64,000 bases of DNA from Pseudomonas sp. 8O (GTDB lineage Bacteria > Pseudomonadota > Gammaproteobacteria > Pseudomonadales > Pseudomonadaceae): NCBI RefSeq assembly GCF_902506495.1, contig NZ_LR733264.1, positions 434,001 to 498,000 on the forward strand, given 5' to 3'. The position numbers and the translations under genes are program-made. Positions within the stretch are counted from its first letter, which is position 1, and each line of letters starts with the position of its first letter. Below are positions 1-9,858 of the stretch, piece after piece. Under the pieces are notes generated by a model. It had not been told where the DNA came from, did not search any database, and was given only the letters and a program-made list of their open reading frames with translations.

Positions 1-1888
<1,888 letters not shown>

Positions 1889-1895
1889 GGCGGGG

Positions 1896-1912
1896 TCCTT
1901 GTAATTGTTTGT
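1896..1912 (-). promoter_or_regulatory. A-rich motif overlapping the acs ribosome site (possible Hfq/Crc target)
   Basis: On the minus strand the stretch ACAAACAATTACAAGGA runs into the acs Shine-Dalgarno AAGGA. It resembles the A-rich 'CA' motifs bound by Hfq-Crc during catabolite repression in Pseudomonas. That binding is an inference from sequence resemblance; the motif is degenerate compared with AAnAAnAA. Confidence 0.35.
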
Positions 1913-2047
1913 CCGCAACAGGCACAAGGGTGCACCCAAGCAGGTGCTTGGTTCAAGGGGCGATGTTCCAGGGAAAGGGCGTAGTCGAGGCGACGAAAGC
2001 AGGGACGCAGCCCAGCGCTTGGCGCCGGACTGCGACAAGAGGTGGGA

Positions 2048-3712
2048 TCAGCCGCGATGATGCTCGCGGAAATGGGCGATCAGACCCTGGGTCGAGGCAT
2101 CCGATGCGCTACTGTCGAGCTGGCCTGTCAGGCGCTGATAGACCTCCTTGCCCATCTCCTTGCCCAGCTCCACACCCCACTGGTCGAAGGCATTGATGCC
2201 CCAGATCGCGCTCTGCACGAATACCTTGTGCTCGTACAGCGCTACCAGCGCGCCCAGCTCGAACGGCGCGATGCGATTCATCACCAGGATGTTGCTCGGA
2301 CGGTTGCCGGGGATCACCTTGTGTGGCGCCAGGCGCTGCACGTCGTCTTCGCTCAATCCCTTGGCGCGCAGTTCGGCTTCGGCCTCTTCGCGCGTCTTGC
2401 CCTGCATCAACGCCTGGGCCTGCGACAGGCAGTTGGCGAACAGCCACTGGTGATGGTCGGAGAGCGGGTTGTAGCTGTTGACCGGGACGATGAAGTCCGC
2501 CGGGACCAACAGGCGGCCCTGATGCAGCAGCTGGTGGTAGGCATGCTGGCCGTTGCAGCCGACGCCGCCCCAGATGATCGGCCCGGTGGCGATGTCCAGT
2601 GACGTGCCGTCCTGGCGCACGCTCTTGCCGTTGGACTCCATGTCCAGCTGCTGCAGGTGCTTGGTGAAGTTACGCAGGTAATGATCATAGGGCAGGATCG
2701 CGTGGCTCTGCGCACCCCAGAAATTGGTGTACCAGATGCCCAGCAGGGCCATCAGCACTGGCATGTTCTCGGCCAGTGGTGCTTGGGTGAAGTGCTGGTC
2801 CATGGCGTAGGCGCCGGCCAGCAATTCCTTGAAGTTGGACACGCCGATGGCCAGGGCGATGGGCAGGCCGATGGCCGACCACAGCGAGTAACGCCCGCCG
2901 ACCCAGTCCCACATGGGGAAGATGTTCTCTTCGCCGATACCGAACTCGATGGCGGCCTTGCGGTTGCTGGTCACCGCGATGAAGTGGCGGTGCAACTGCT
3001 CTTCCGGGCCGCCCATGGCCAGGTACCAGTCGCGCGCGGCCAAGGTGTTCTTGAGGGTTTCCAGGGTGCCGAAGGACTTGCTGGAAACGATGAACAGGGT
3101 GGTTTCCGGATCGAGGCGGGCGGTCAGCTCGCGGAATTCGCTGCCGTCGATATTGGCCAGGTAGTGGCAGCGCACACCGCGCTGCGTGAACGGGCGCAGC
3201 GCTTCGGAAACCAGTTGCGGACCGAGGAACGAGCCACCAATGCCGATGTTGACCACTTCCTTGATCGGTTTCTCGCTGTAGCCGCGCCACAGGCCGCTGT
3301 GAATGCGACTGACCAGCTCGGTGACCTGATTCAGAACGCGATGGACCTCGGGGATGATGTCATGGCCGTCGACCAGCAGACGGCGGCCGATCGGGCTGCG
3401 CAGCGCCGTATGCAGCGCGGCGCGGCCTTCCGAAGCATTGACCTGCTCACCGTTGTACAGGTTGGCGATGGACTCCTGCAGACCGGCCTGCTCGGCCAGT
3501 TGAATCAGCAGCTCGAGGCCGCGCTCATCGATCAGGTTTTTCGAGTAATCCAGCAGCAGCCCGCAGCTGTCGAGAGAAAAACGCTGGTAGCGCCTTGTGT
3601 CCGCAGCGAAGGCCTCGCGCATGCTGAAACCGGCCATCTCGGCACGATGTTGCTGCAGGGCCTGCCAGGCGGGCAGGGTGGTGACGTCTTGAGGCTGCTG
3701 GTAATAGGCCAT
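2048..3712 (-). CDS. pgi: Glucose-6-phosphate isomerase
   Basis: Interconverts glucose-6-phosphate and fructose-6-phosphate, in the cytoplasm. The 554-residue product has the usual length. It carries the sugar-phosphate-binding GIGGSFLGP segment, the SKSFGTLET loop, and the family signature around [13 protein letters not shown]. Near the C-terminus [14 protein letters not shown] includes the catalytic-lysine region. In Pseudomonas, which lacks phosphofructokinase, the enzyme mainly serves gluconeogenesis and polysaccharide precursors. The ATG at 3712 follows AGGAGCTCCG, a strong ribosome site. A terminator separates it from panC upstream. Confidence 0.98.
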   Translation of the reverse strand: MAYYQQPQDVTTLPAWQALQQHRAEMAGFSMREAFAADTRRYQRFSLDSCGLLLDYSKNLIDERGLELLIQLAEQAGLQESIANLYNGEQVNASEGRAALHTALRSPIGRRLLVDGHDIIPEVHRVLNQVTELVSRIHSGLWRGYSEKPIKEVVNIGIGGSFLGPQLVSEALRPFTQRGVRCHYLANIDGSEFRELTARLDPETTLFIVSSKSFGTLETLKNTLAARDWYLAMGGPEEQLHRHFIAVTSNRKAAIEFGIGEENIFPMWDWVGGRYSLWSAIGLPIALAIGVSNFKELLAGAYAMDQHFTQAPLAENMPVLMALLGIWYTNFWGAQSHAILPYDHYLRNFTKHLQQLDMESNGKSVRQDGTSLDIATGPIIWGGVGCNGQHAYHQLLHQGRLLVPADFIVPVNSYNPLSDHHQWLFANCLSQAQALMQGKTREEAEAELRAKGLSEDDVQRLAPHKVIPGNRPSNILVMNRIAPFELGALVALYEHKVFVQSAIWGINAFDQWGVELGKEMGKEVYQRLTGQLDSSASDASTQGLIAHFREHHRG

Positions 3713-3730
3713 CGGAGCTCCTGATCCACA

Positions 3731-3760
3731 AAAGCAAAAGGCCCGGATCGATCCGGGCCT
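3731..3760 (-). terminator. Rho-independent terminator of panB-panC
   Basis: A perfect 22-bp palindrome at 3739-3760 (AGGCCCGG and CCGGGCCT arms) is followed on the minus strand by TTTTGCTTT. It lies 32 bp after the panC stop and 27 bp before the pgi start, so it isolates the two units. Confidence 0.85.
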
Positions 3761-3792
3761 CTGAGAGTTTAACCGGCTGCCTTTGCAGGCAG

Positions 3793-4650
3793 CTACTGGC
3801 GTGGCAATTCAACCACCAGATTGTCTATCAGGCGGGTGTTACCCAGCTGTGCGGCGGTCAAAATCACCAGGTGATGGTCGTCGAGCTGTGCCGGACGCAG
3901 ATTCACCGCATTGCGGATTTCCAGGTAATCGGGGATGAAACCAGCGGCGCGTTGTTGCGCCTGAGTGCTGTCGATAAGCCGTGCGTAGTCGCGAGCGCCA
4001 CGGCGCAGTTCTTCGGCAATCGTTTGCAGGCCCCGATACAGCGCAGGGGCGGTGGCGCGTTGTGCTTCGCTGAGGTAACCGTTGCGCGAGGACAGGGCAA
4101 GGCCGTCCTCGGCGCGTTGAGTCGGCGCACCGATGATCTGGATCGGCATGTTCAGGTCCTGCACCAGTGCGCGGATTACCGCCAGTTGCTGGTAGTCCTT
4201 CTCACCGAAAACGGCCAGATCAGGCTGGACCATGTTGAACAGCTTGGTCACCACCGTCGCGACGCCTTCGAAATGCCCCGGACGACTCGCGCCGCAGAGG
4301 CCCTCGGAAACACCGGGCACGCTGACGCGGGTCTGGTCACCCATGCCGTGCGGGTAGATTTCCGCGACATCGGGGTGAAACAGCAGGTGGCAGCCGGCCG
4401 CGAGCAATTTTTCCTGGTCGGCGGCGAGGGTACGCGGATACGTATCCAGGTCTTCGCCTGCACCGAACTGCAGTGGATTGACGAAGATGCTGGCGACTAC
4501 GAAGTCAGCACGTTGGGCGGCGATTTCCACCAGCGAAACATGACCCGCGTGCAGGTTGCCCATGGTCGGCACGAAGCCGATCTGCTTGCCCTCGGCTCGT
4601 GCCTGGGCAACGGCTGCGCGCAATTCGCGCAGGGTTTTCACCATGTTCAT
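3793..4650 (-). CDS. panC: Pantothenate synthetase
   Basis: Joins pantoate and beta-alanine with ATP to make pantothenate, the last step of vitamin B5 synthesis. The 285 residues include the HIGH-type nucleotide motif [10 protein letters not shown] (about 29-38), [20 protein letters not shown] and LSSRNGYL, all typical of PanC. The start ATG overlaps the panB stop as ATGA, so translation is probably coupled. A second ATG two codons in (MVKTLRE) is an alternative start. The unit ends at the palindromic terminator just downstream. Confidence 0.98.
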   Translation of the reverse strand: MNMVKTLRELRAAVAQARAEGKQIGFVPTMGNLHAGHVSLVEIAAQRADFVVASIFVNPLQFGAGEDLDTYPRTLAADQEKLLAAGCHLLFHPDVAEIYPHGMGDQTRVSVPGVSEGLCGASRPGHFEGVATVVTKLFNMVQPDLAVFGEKDYQQLAVIRALVQDLNMPIQIIGAPTQRAEDGLALSSRNGYLSEAQRATAPALYRGLQTIAEELRRGARDYARLIDSTQAQQRAAGFIPDYLEIRNAVNLRPAQLDDHHLVILTAAQLGNTRLIDNLVVELPRQ

Positions 4651-5447
4651 GCGGAGAAACCATGTTCGGCTGCAGGGAAGCTAACGTCCTTGACGGCCTT
4701 TACGTAAGCGCTGAAGGCACTCTGAATGCTATTTTGGCCTTCCATGAAGTTACGCACGAACTTCGGTGCGCGGCCCGATAGCGACAGCCCGAGCATGTCG
4801 TGCTGCACCAGGACCTGACCATCGGTGGCGCTGCCAGCGCCGATGCCGATCACCGGAATCTTCACCGCCTGGGTGATTTCTGCGGCCAGTTCGCTCGGCA
4901 CGCATTCGAGCAGCAACATGGCAGCGCCGGCCTGCTCCAGAGCCATGGCATCGGCGCGCATCTGCCGTGCCTGCGCCTCCTGGCGGCCCTGAACCTTGTA
5001 GCCACCGAGAATGTTCACCGCCTGCGGGGTCAGGCCCAGATGCGCGCACACCGGTACGCCACGTTCGGCCAGCAGACGGATCGGCTCGGCCAGCCAGCCA
5101 GCGCCCTCCAGTTTGACCATATGCGCGCCGGCCTGCATCAGCTTGGCGCTGTTGTGCAGTGTCTGCTCGGTGGTGGCGTACGCCATGAACGGCAGATCGG
5201 TGACGATCAGTGCGCCCTGGTTGCCGCGTTTGACGCAGGCAGTGTGATAGGCCATTTCCTCGACGCTGACCGGCAGGGTGCTGTCGTGGCCCTGCAGGAC
5301 CATGCCCAGGGAGTCGCCGACCAGCAACACGTCGACACCCGCCTGGCAGGCCGCATGGGCGTAGGTAGCGTCATAGCAGGTCAGCATGGCGATCTTTTCA
5401 CCGTTCTGCTTGAGGCTCTGCAGGGTGGTCAGGGTAACGTCAGGCAT
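4647..5447 (-). CDS. panB: 3-methyl-2-oxobutanoate hydroxymethyltransferase
   Basis: Transfers a hydroxymethyl group from methylene-tetrahydrofolate to ketoisovalerate, giving ketopantoate. It is the first committed step toward pantothenate and CoA. The 266 residues carry [15 protein letters not shown] (Mg and substrate site), [18 protein letters not shown], and the late [14 protein letters not shown] motif. It is the first gene of the panB-panC pair. The 275 bp upstream, up to folK, hold a REP-like palindrome. Confidence 0.98.
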   Translation of the reverse strand: MPDVTLTTLQSLKQNGEKIAMLTCYDATYAHAACQAGVDVLLVGDSLGMVLQGHDSTLPVSVEEMAYHTACVKRGNQGALIVTDLPFMAYATTEQTLHNSAKLMQAGAHMVKLEGAGWLAEPIRLLAERGVPVCAHLGLTPQAVNILGGYKVQGRQEAQARQMRADAMALEQAGAAMLLLECVPSELAAEITQAVKIPVIGIGAGSATDGQVLVQHDMLGLSLSGRAPKFVRNFMEGQNSIQSAFSAYVKAVKDVSFPAAEHGFSA

Positions 5448-5652
5448 TTCAAGGGTCCTCGCTCAGGCTCGGTATACCGCTTCTATCTGGCTGCAATCCG
5501 GCCTGGATTGGCATCAAAGGTGCGTCCGGCGCAGGGCGACGGGACGCCTATAGTCCTGATGGGGGCAGGCGAAGTCAATTGCAGGTGTTACCCGGCTGTT
5601 ACTGGCGTTACCGCCAAGGCGCGGGATGTCGGGGGGGGCGCAAGAGGCCGCC

Positions 5653-5710
5653 CTGTGGGATGCGCTTCAGCGGCGAGCTTGTCGGGTCGCGGCTGAGGCC
5701 CCTGCCACAG
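5653..5710. repeat. REP-like palindrome (GTGGGA...CTTCAGC...GGCTGAGGC...CCACAG family)
   Basis: Imperfect inverted repeat: CTGTGGGATGCGCTTCAGC on the left pairs with GGCTGAGGCCCCTGCCACAG on the right. A closely related unit lies at 46794-46842. Such intergenic palindromes are abundant in Pseudomonas genomes. This one lies between folK and panB. Confidence 0.7.
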
Positions 5711-5722
5711 AGGCCGGCTGGG

Positions 5723-6211
5723 CTACTCGGCCAGGCGTTCCAGGCCTGTAAATGGGCAGTCTTGCAGCATCGCATCGAGGCTGCGGCCATCCGGCATTTG
5801 CAGCTCAGCGGCCAGTTCGGCCAGCGGATAGAGCACGAAGGGGCGCGCCTGCATGTGGTAGTGCGGCACGGTCAGACGCTCATCGTCGATCAGGCGCTCA
5901 CCGAATAGCAGGATGTCCAGGTCCAGTGTGCGCGGCCCCCAGCGCTCGGCCTTGCGCACGCGGCCCTGCTCTTGCTCGATGCGTTGCAGCGCATCGAGCA
6001 ACTGCCAGGGCTGCAGCTCGGTATCCAGCGCCGCCACGGCGTTGACGTAACGCGGTTGATCCGCCGGGCCAAGTGGATCGCTGATGTAGAACGACGAATG
6101 AGCCTGCAACTGGCTGTGCGGCAACTGCGCGATGGCATGCAAGGCCGCGCGCAGCTGTTGCAGCGGTTCGGCCAGGTTGCTGCCGAGGCCGATGTAAACC
6201 CGCTCCATCAC
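5723..6211 (-). CDS. folK: 2-amino-4-hydroxy-6-hydroxymethyldihydropteridine pyrophosphokinase
   Basis: Transfers pyrophosphate from ATP to hydroxymethyl-dihydropterin in folate synthesis. The 162 residues begin with YIGLGSNLAEP. They contain the HPPK signature RWGPRTLDLDILLFG (about 87-101), whose two aspartates bind Mg-ATP, and then VPHYHMQARPFVLYPL. The start overlaps the end of pcnB by 4 bp, so the two are probably co-translated, an order common in gamma-proteobacteria. Confidence 0.97.
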   Translation of the reverse strand: MMERVYIGLGSNLAEPLQQLRAALHAIAQLPHSQLQAHSSFYISDPLGPADQPRYVNAVAALDTELQPWQLLDALQRIEQEQGRVRKAERWGPRTLDLDILLFGERLIDDERLTVPHYHMQARPFVLYPLAELAAELQMPDGRSLDAMLQDCPFTGLERLAE

Positions 6212-7602
6212 TCGCCGCCGCTTTCGTCGCTGCGCTTACGGCGATTGTTGTTACTGCGGCGACGTTTGCGCGGCGCGTTGCCGGTGCTTTCGCCTTTGCC
6301 TGCGAGGTCGCGAATCATCTGCCGACGCTCGCTGTCGTTGGCGTCCTGATAGTCCGTCCACCATTCGCCCAGGCCGCCGGTGTCTTCCCCGGCCAGTTCG
6401 CGCAGCAGGAGGAAGTCGTAGCCGGCGCGGAAACGCGGATTTTCCAGTAGCAGGTCGGCGCGTTTACCGCTGCGGCGCGGCAGGCGCTCCTGCATGTCCC
6501 AGATCTCGCGAATCGGGATGGTGAAGCGCTTGGGTACGGCGATGCGCTGGCACTGCTCGGCGATCAGTTCATGGGCGGCTTCCTGCATCGCCGGAATCGG
6601 CGGCATGCCCTTGTTCTGCAGTTGCAGTACGCGGGCCGGCAGCGCAGGCCACAGTAGTGCGGCGAAGAGAAAGGCTGGCGTGACCGATTTGCCGTCGTGG
6701 ATGCGGTCGTCGGTGTTGATCAGCGCCTGGCGAATCAGCTTCTCGGTGTACTGCGGATTCTGCTTGAGCGCCGCACCGCTGGCCGGGAAGAGCTGGGCAA
6801 ACAGATCGTGCTCGAGCAGCAGGTCGAAGGTGTACTCGGCATAACCGGCGAGGAACAGCTTGAGCACTTCGTCGAACAGACGCGCTGAGGGAATGTCGCG
6901 CAACATTGGCGCCAGACGGCGAATCGGCGCGGCGCTGTGCTTCTCGATCTCGAAGTCGAGCTTGGCGGCGAAACGCACCGCACGCAGCATGCGCACCGGG
7001 TCTTCCAGGTAACGCTGTTCCGGGTCACCGATCAGCCGCACCAGATGGTTGCGCACATCGTGCATGCCGCGGGCGTAGTCGAGGATATGTTCCTGGGTCG
7101 GATCGTAGTACAGCGCATTGATGGTGAAGTCGCGGCGCTGGGCATCGTCTTCCAGCGTGCCATAGACGTTGTCACGCAGGATGCGGCCGCTCTCGTGGCG
7201 CGATGCCAGATTGCTGTTCTCTTCCTCATCACCCTGAGGGTGATTGGCGCGGAAGGTGGCCACTTCGATGATCTCGCGACCAAAATGAACGTGTACCAGC
7301 TTGAAGCGGCGGCCGATCACCCGTGCGTTACGGAATTCGGCGCGGACCTGTTCGGGCGTGGCACTGGTGGCCACGTCGAAATCCTTGGGGTCAATATCCA
7401 GCAGCAGGTCGCGTACACAGCCGCCGACCAGATAGGCCTGGTAGCCGGCCTTCTGCAGGCGCTCGACCACGCTGATGGCGTGACGGCTGATCTCGTTGCG
7501 CTTGAGCGGGTGTTGGCTACTGCTCAGCACTTCGGGAGTGCTGCGTGGACGTGGGGCACGGCGCAGAGGTGAGTGGAAAGATTTGAACAGCTTTTTCAGC
7601 AT
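6208..7602 (-). CDS. pcnB: Poly(A) polymerase I
   Basis: Adds poly(A) tails to RNA 3' ends, promoting RNA decay. The product carries the class II nucleotidyltransferase motif LVGGCVRDLLL followed by PKDFDVATSATPEQ, which supplies the metal-binding aspartates. RRDFTINALYYD, GDPEQRYLEDPVRMLRAVRFAAKLDF and a basic C-terminus (RKRRRSNNNRRKR) follow. I chose ATG 7602 (MLKKLFKSF); a GTG at 7611 in the same frame would add three residues. It sits downstream of crcZ as in other Pseudomonas, and folK overlaps its end. Confidence 0.95.
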   Translation of the reverse strand: MLKKLFKSFHSPLRRAPRPRSTPEVLSSSQHPLKRNEISRHAISVVERLQKAGYQAYLVGGCVRDLLLDIDPKDFDVATSATPEQVRAEFRNARVIGRRFKLVHVHFGREIIEVATFRANHPQGDEEENSNLASRHESGRILRDNVYGTLEDDAQRRDFTINALYYDPTQEHILDYARGMHDVRNHLVRLIGDPEQRYLEDPVRMLRAVRFAAKLDFEIEKHSAAPIRRLAPMLRDIPSARLFDEVLKLFLAGYAEYTFDLLLEHDLFAQLFPASGAALKQNPQYTEKLIRQALINTDDRIHDGKSVTPAFLFAALLWPALPARVLQLQNKGMPPIPAMQEAAHELIAEQCQRIAVPKRFTIPIREIWDMQERLPRRSGKRADLLLENPRFRAGYDFLLLRELAGEDTGGLGEWWTDYQDANDSERRQMIRDLAGKGESTGNAPRKRRRSNNNRRKRSDESGGE

Positions 7603-7809
7603 GGGATGCACTGTTTGGAGTAGTGGTCGGCCTGCTGCGCATGCGCTTGAAAATCAAATTGCGTGAGCATCACGGCGTTAAAAGCAGTTTGCTTCGGCAA
7701 GGTTTTTCAACTGCATGCGAAACGATGACCGCATGTTTGCAGCGGATTCTAGCATCGTGTAGGGAGAAGGTGTGTAGAAGGGCGGCAGGCGGGGATTCGA
7801 GGACCGGAA

Positions 7810-8176
7810 GCTACTGGGGGAGCCGAAGCTCCCCCCCAAGTTGGTGCGTGCTATGTTTTTATTGTTATTGAGGGCCTGTTGTTTTTGTTGTTCGGCCCTT
7901 CCCGGCTTGCCGTGGCTTACCGGGTGCTCCCTAGAGAGGGGAGCCAATAGCAAACGGATTTCTTTGGACGCTGATGCTGCCTTAATCAACCAGTTCCGGC
8001 GCTGCCTTGAGGCAGTTTTATTGTTCTCAGTCTGGTCGCTGGGGCGAACCCCTCACGGCAACTCCTCTCCAAAAGAATCAGTTAGCTGCGCCTCCGTACC
8101 TTGTTGTTTTTGTTGTTCTGGAGTCGTTACGTCTTGTTCTTATTGTGTAGGGCATTGCTTGTTATTGTTGTTGTGC
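7810..8176 (-). ncRNA. crcZ: CrcZ small RNA (antagonist of Hfq/Crc catabolite repression)
   Basis: This roughly 370-nt untranslated stretch lies between cbrB and pcnB, the known place of crcZ. On the minus strand it is studded with A-rich motifs. These are CACAACAACAATAACAAG right at the 5' end (about 8174-8157), ACAATAAGAACAAG (about 8147), AACAACAAAAACAACAA (about 8115-8099), AACAATAAAA (about 8022), AACAACAAAAACAACA (about 7888-7873), and AATAACAATAAAAACA (about 7868-7853). In Pseudomonas such motifs titrate Hfq with Crc, relieving repression of catabolic mRNAs when CbrAB is active. Start is inferred from the sigma-54 box, end from the hairpin. No credible reading frame is present. Confidence 0.9.
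7816..7835 (-). terminator. Hairpin at the end of crcZ
   Basis: GGGGGAGC-CGAA-GCTCCCCC gives an 8-bp GC-rich stem. On the minus strand it closes the A-rich crcZ region. The U-tract behind it is weak, so the exact 3' end is uncertain. Confidence 0.6.
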
Positions 8177-8185
8177 CAGAGATAA

Positions 8186-8201
8186 AGCAGATGCCGTGCC
8201 A
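8186..8201 (-). promoter_or_regulatory. Sigma-54 promoter of crcZ
   Basis: On the minus strand TGGCACGGCATCTGCT fits the -24/-12 consensus TGGCACG-N4-TTGCW, with GG and GC exactly spaced. Transcription would start near 8176, at the first A-rich motif. This agrees with CbrB being a sigma-54 activator. Confidence 0.88.
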
Positions 8202-8263
8202 GTTTTTACGAATCCTTGTAAATCAAGGGTTTGCGGCAATCATGGGTGTTCGGTGGGGGAGAA

Positions 8264-8300
8264 AAAGGCCGGGCTTTCGTTACCGATAGACCCGGCCTTT
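8264..8300 (-). terminator. Terminator of cbrB
   Basis: AAAGGCCGGG and CCCGGCCTTT form a 10-bp stem with a 17-nt loop. On the minus strand it is followed by TTTCTCC, and the stem ends in Ts. It lies about 70 bp beyond the cbrB stop. Confidence 0.8.
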
Positions 8301-8326
8301 GTTACGAGATATTGAAACGGTAACAA
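8299..8326. promoter_or_regulatory. Probable CbrB upstream activating site for crcZ
   Basis: Perfect inverted repeat TTGTTAC-N14-GTAACAA, centred about 136 bp upstream of the inferred crcZ start. That is a normal enhancer distance for a sigma-54 activator. It resembles the TGTTAC/GTAACA sites I recall for CbrB. It overlaps the last bases of the cbrB terminator stem. Confidence 0.65.
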
Positions 8327-8371
8327 CTTGTGGAACCCGTGCGCGGGCAGGTTGTCACCGAGGCCGTGGCG

Positions 8372-9805
8372 TCAAGGGCCGCTGGTCACACCGGATTTGC
8401 GTCGCGGAATGCCCAGGCGTTGACGCCGTTCCCACAGGCATTTGCGACTGATGCCCAATTTGCGGGCCAGCTCGGTCTCGGTCATGTGGTCCTGATGCTC
8501 GAGGACGAAGTGCTGGAAGTAGTCCTCCAGTGACAGATCCTCGGTAGGTTCGTGGCTATTGCCACTGCTCTGTCCGCCTGCCACCGGCAGGCCGAAGTCC
8601 TCGTCATCCAGATCGTCCAGCTCGATGTCGATGCCCAGCAGGTCCGCGGAAATTTCCGCACCCTCGCAGAGAATCACCGCACGCTCGATGGCGTTCTCCA
8701 GTTCACGCACGTTACCCGGCCAGGGATAGTGGCGGATCGCCTGCTCGGCGTCATGAGCGAAACGCAGCGGCTCGCGGCCCATGCGTGTGTACTGGCGCAC
8801 CAGGAAGGCCTGGGCGATTTCGATCACGTCGCTGCCTCGTTCACGCAATGCTGGCAGCTTGAGTGCGATGACGTGCAGACGGTAATAAAGGTCTTCACGG
8901 AACTGGCCGGTCTTGGCCAGTGTCTTCAGGTCGCGGTGGGTGGCGGCGATCAAGCGCACATCCACTTTCTGCGACTGCACCGACCCGACCCGACGAATTT
9001 CGCCTTCCTGCAGTACGCGCAGCAGGCGCGCCTGAGCTTCCAGCGGCAACTCGCCAATCTCGTCGAGGAACAGCGTACCGCCATCGGCCGCTTCGACCAG
9101 GCCGGCGCGTCCGGCACTGGCGCCGGTGAAGGCGCCTTTCTCGTGGCCGAACAGCTCGGACTCGATCAGGGTTTCCGGAATGGCGGCGCAGTTCACCGAA
9201 ATCAGCGGGGCCTTGGCGCGCTTGGAAAGGTTGTGCAGGGCGCGCGCAACCAGCTCCTTGCCCGTGCCGGACTCACCCTGCACCAGCACATTGGAGTCGG
9301 TGGGGGCTACCTTGCGAATCTTGCTATAGAGCTCCTGCATGGCCGCGCAGGAACCGATGATGCCGATCTCGCCATTGGCGTTATCCACCACCTTTTCGGT
9401 ATTGCCGCTGCGCGCGTTGCTGGCGGCAGTAGGTGCCGGTGCGCTCTTGGCTTCCTGGCGGTCACGCAGGATGCGGGCGACGGCCTGCAGCATTTCGTCG
9501 TGGTCGAAGGGTTTGGCGATGTAATCGACCGCGCCCATCTTCATCGAGTCCACCGCCGAGCGCAGGCTGGCGTAGCTGGTCATGATCAGCACCGGAGTGC
9601 CTTCGGCCAGTTTGATCAGTTCGGTGCCTGGCGCGCCGGGCAGGCGCAGGTCGCTGACGATCAGGTCGAAGGTGGGAATGCTGTAGCGTTCCTGGGCTTC
9701 CTGTACTGAGCCAGCTTCGCTGACCTGGTATTGATTGCGTTCGAGCAGGCGGCGCAAGGCAGAGCGGATAATGGTTTCGTCTTCGACGATAAGAATATGT
9801 GGCAT
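8372..9805 (-). CDS. cbrB: CbrB, NtrC-family response regulator
   Basis: Sigma-54-dependent activator that, with CbrA, sets carbon/nitrogen balance by switching on crcZ. An N-terminal receiver domain (about 1-120) has the phospho-acceptor aspartate at about D52 in VSDLRLPG. A central AAA+ domain follows (about 150-390), with GESGTGKE Walker A, the sigma-54 contact loop GAFTGA, and [12 protein letters not shown]alker B. The C-terminal Fis-type helix-turn-helix contains [24 protein letters not shown] 9805 is preferred over the adjoining in-frame TTG. The gene follows cbrA after a 53-bp gap. Confidence 0.97.
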   Translation of the reverse strand: MPHILIVEDETIIRSALRRLLERNQYQVSEAGSVQEAQERYSIPTFDLIVSDLRLPGAPGTELIKLAEGTPVLIMTSYASLRSAVDSMKMGAVDYIAKPFDHDEMLQAVARILRDRQEAKSAPAPTAASNARSGNTEKVVDNANGEIGIIGSCAAMQELYSKIRKVAPTDSNVLVQGESGTGKELVARALHNLSKRAKAPLISVNCAAIPETLIESELFGHEKGAFTGASAGRAGLVEAADGGTLFLDEIGELPLEAQARLLRVLQEGEIRRVGSVQSQKVDVRLIAATHRDLKTLAKTGQFREDLYYRLHVIALKLPALRERGSDVIEIAQAFLVRQYTRMGREPLRFAHDAEQAIRHYPWPGNVRELENAIERAVILCEGAEISADLLGIDIELDDLDDEDFGLPVAGGQSSGNSHEPTEDLSLEDYFQHFVLEHQDHMTETELARKLGISRKCLWERRQRLGIPRRKSGVTSGP

Positions 9806-9858
9806 CAATTCGGTCTCTCGACGGTCACGGAGGTGCCATTGGCAGCCTCTCTCGCTGT

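Noticed and set aside
2657..3724. 355-residue plus-strand frame opposite pgi
   Set aside because: Mirror frame of a certain gene; composition is Gln/Val/Gly-rich without motifs.
7850..8175. CRISPR-like repetition of TTGTTGTTTTTGTTGTT
   Set aside because: Units are short, irregularly spaced and unequal; they are the Hfq/Crc-binding motifs of crcZ read on the opposite strand.
7678..8289. Small frames in the crcZ region (60-114 residues)
   Set aside because: They consist of Leu/Cys/Phe runs read from the A-rich RNA motifs and have no ribosome sites; the sRNA explains the region.
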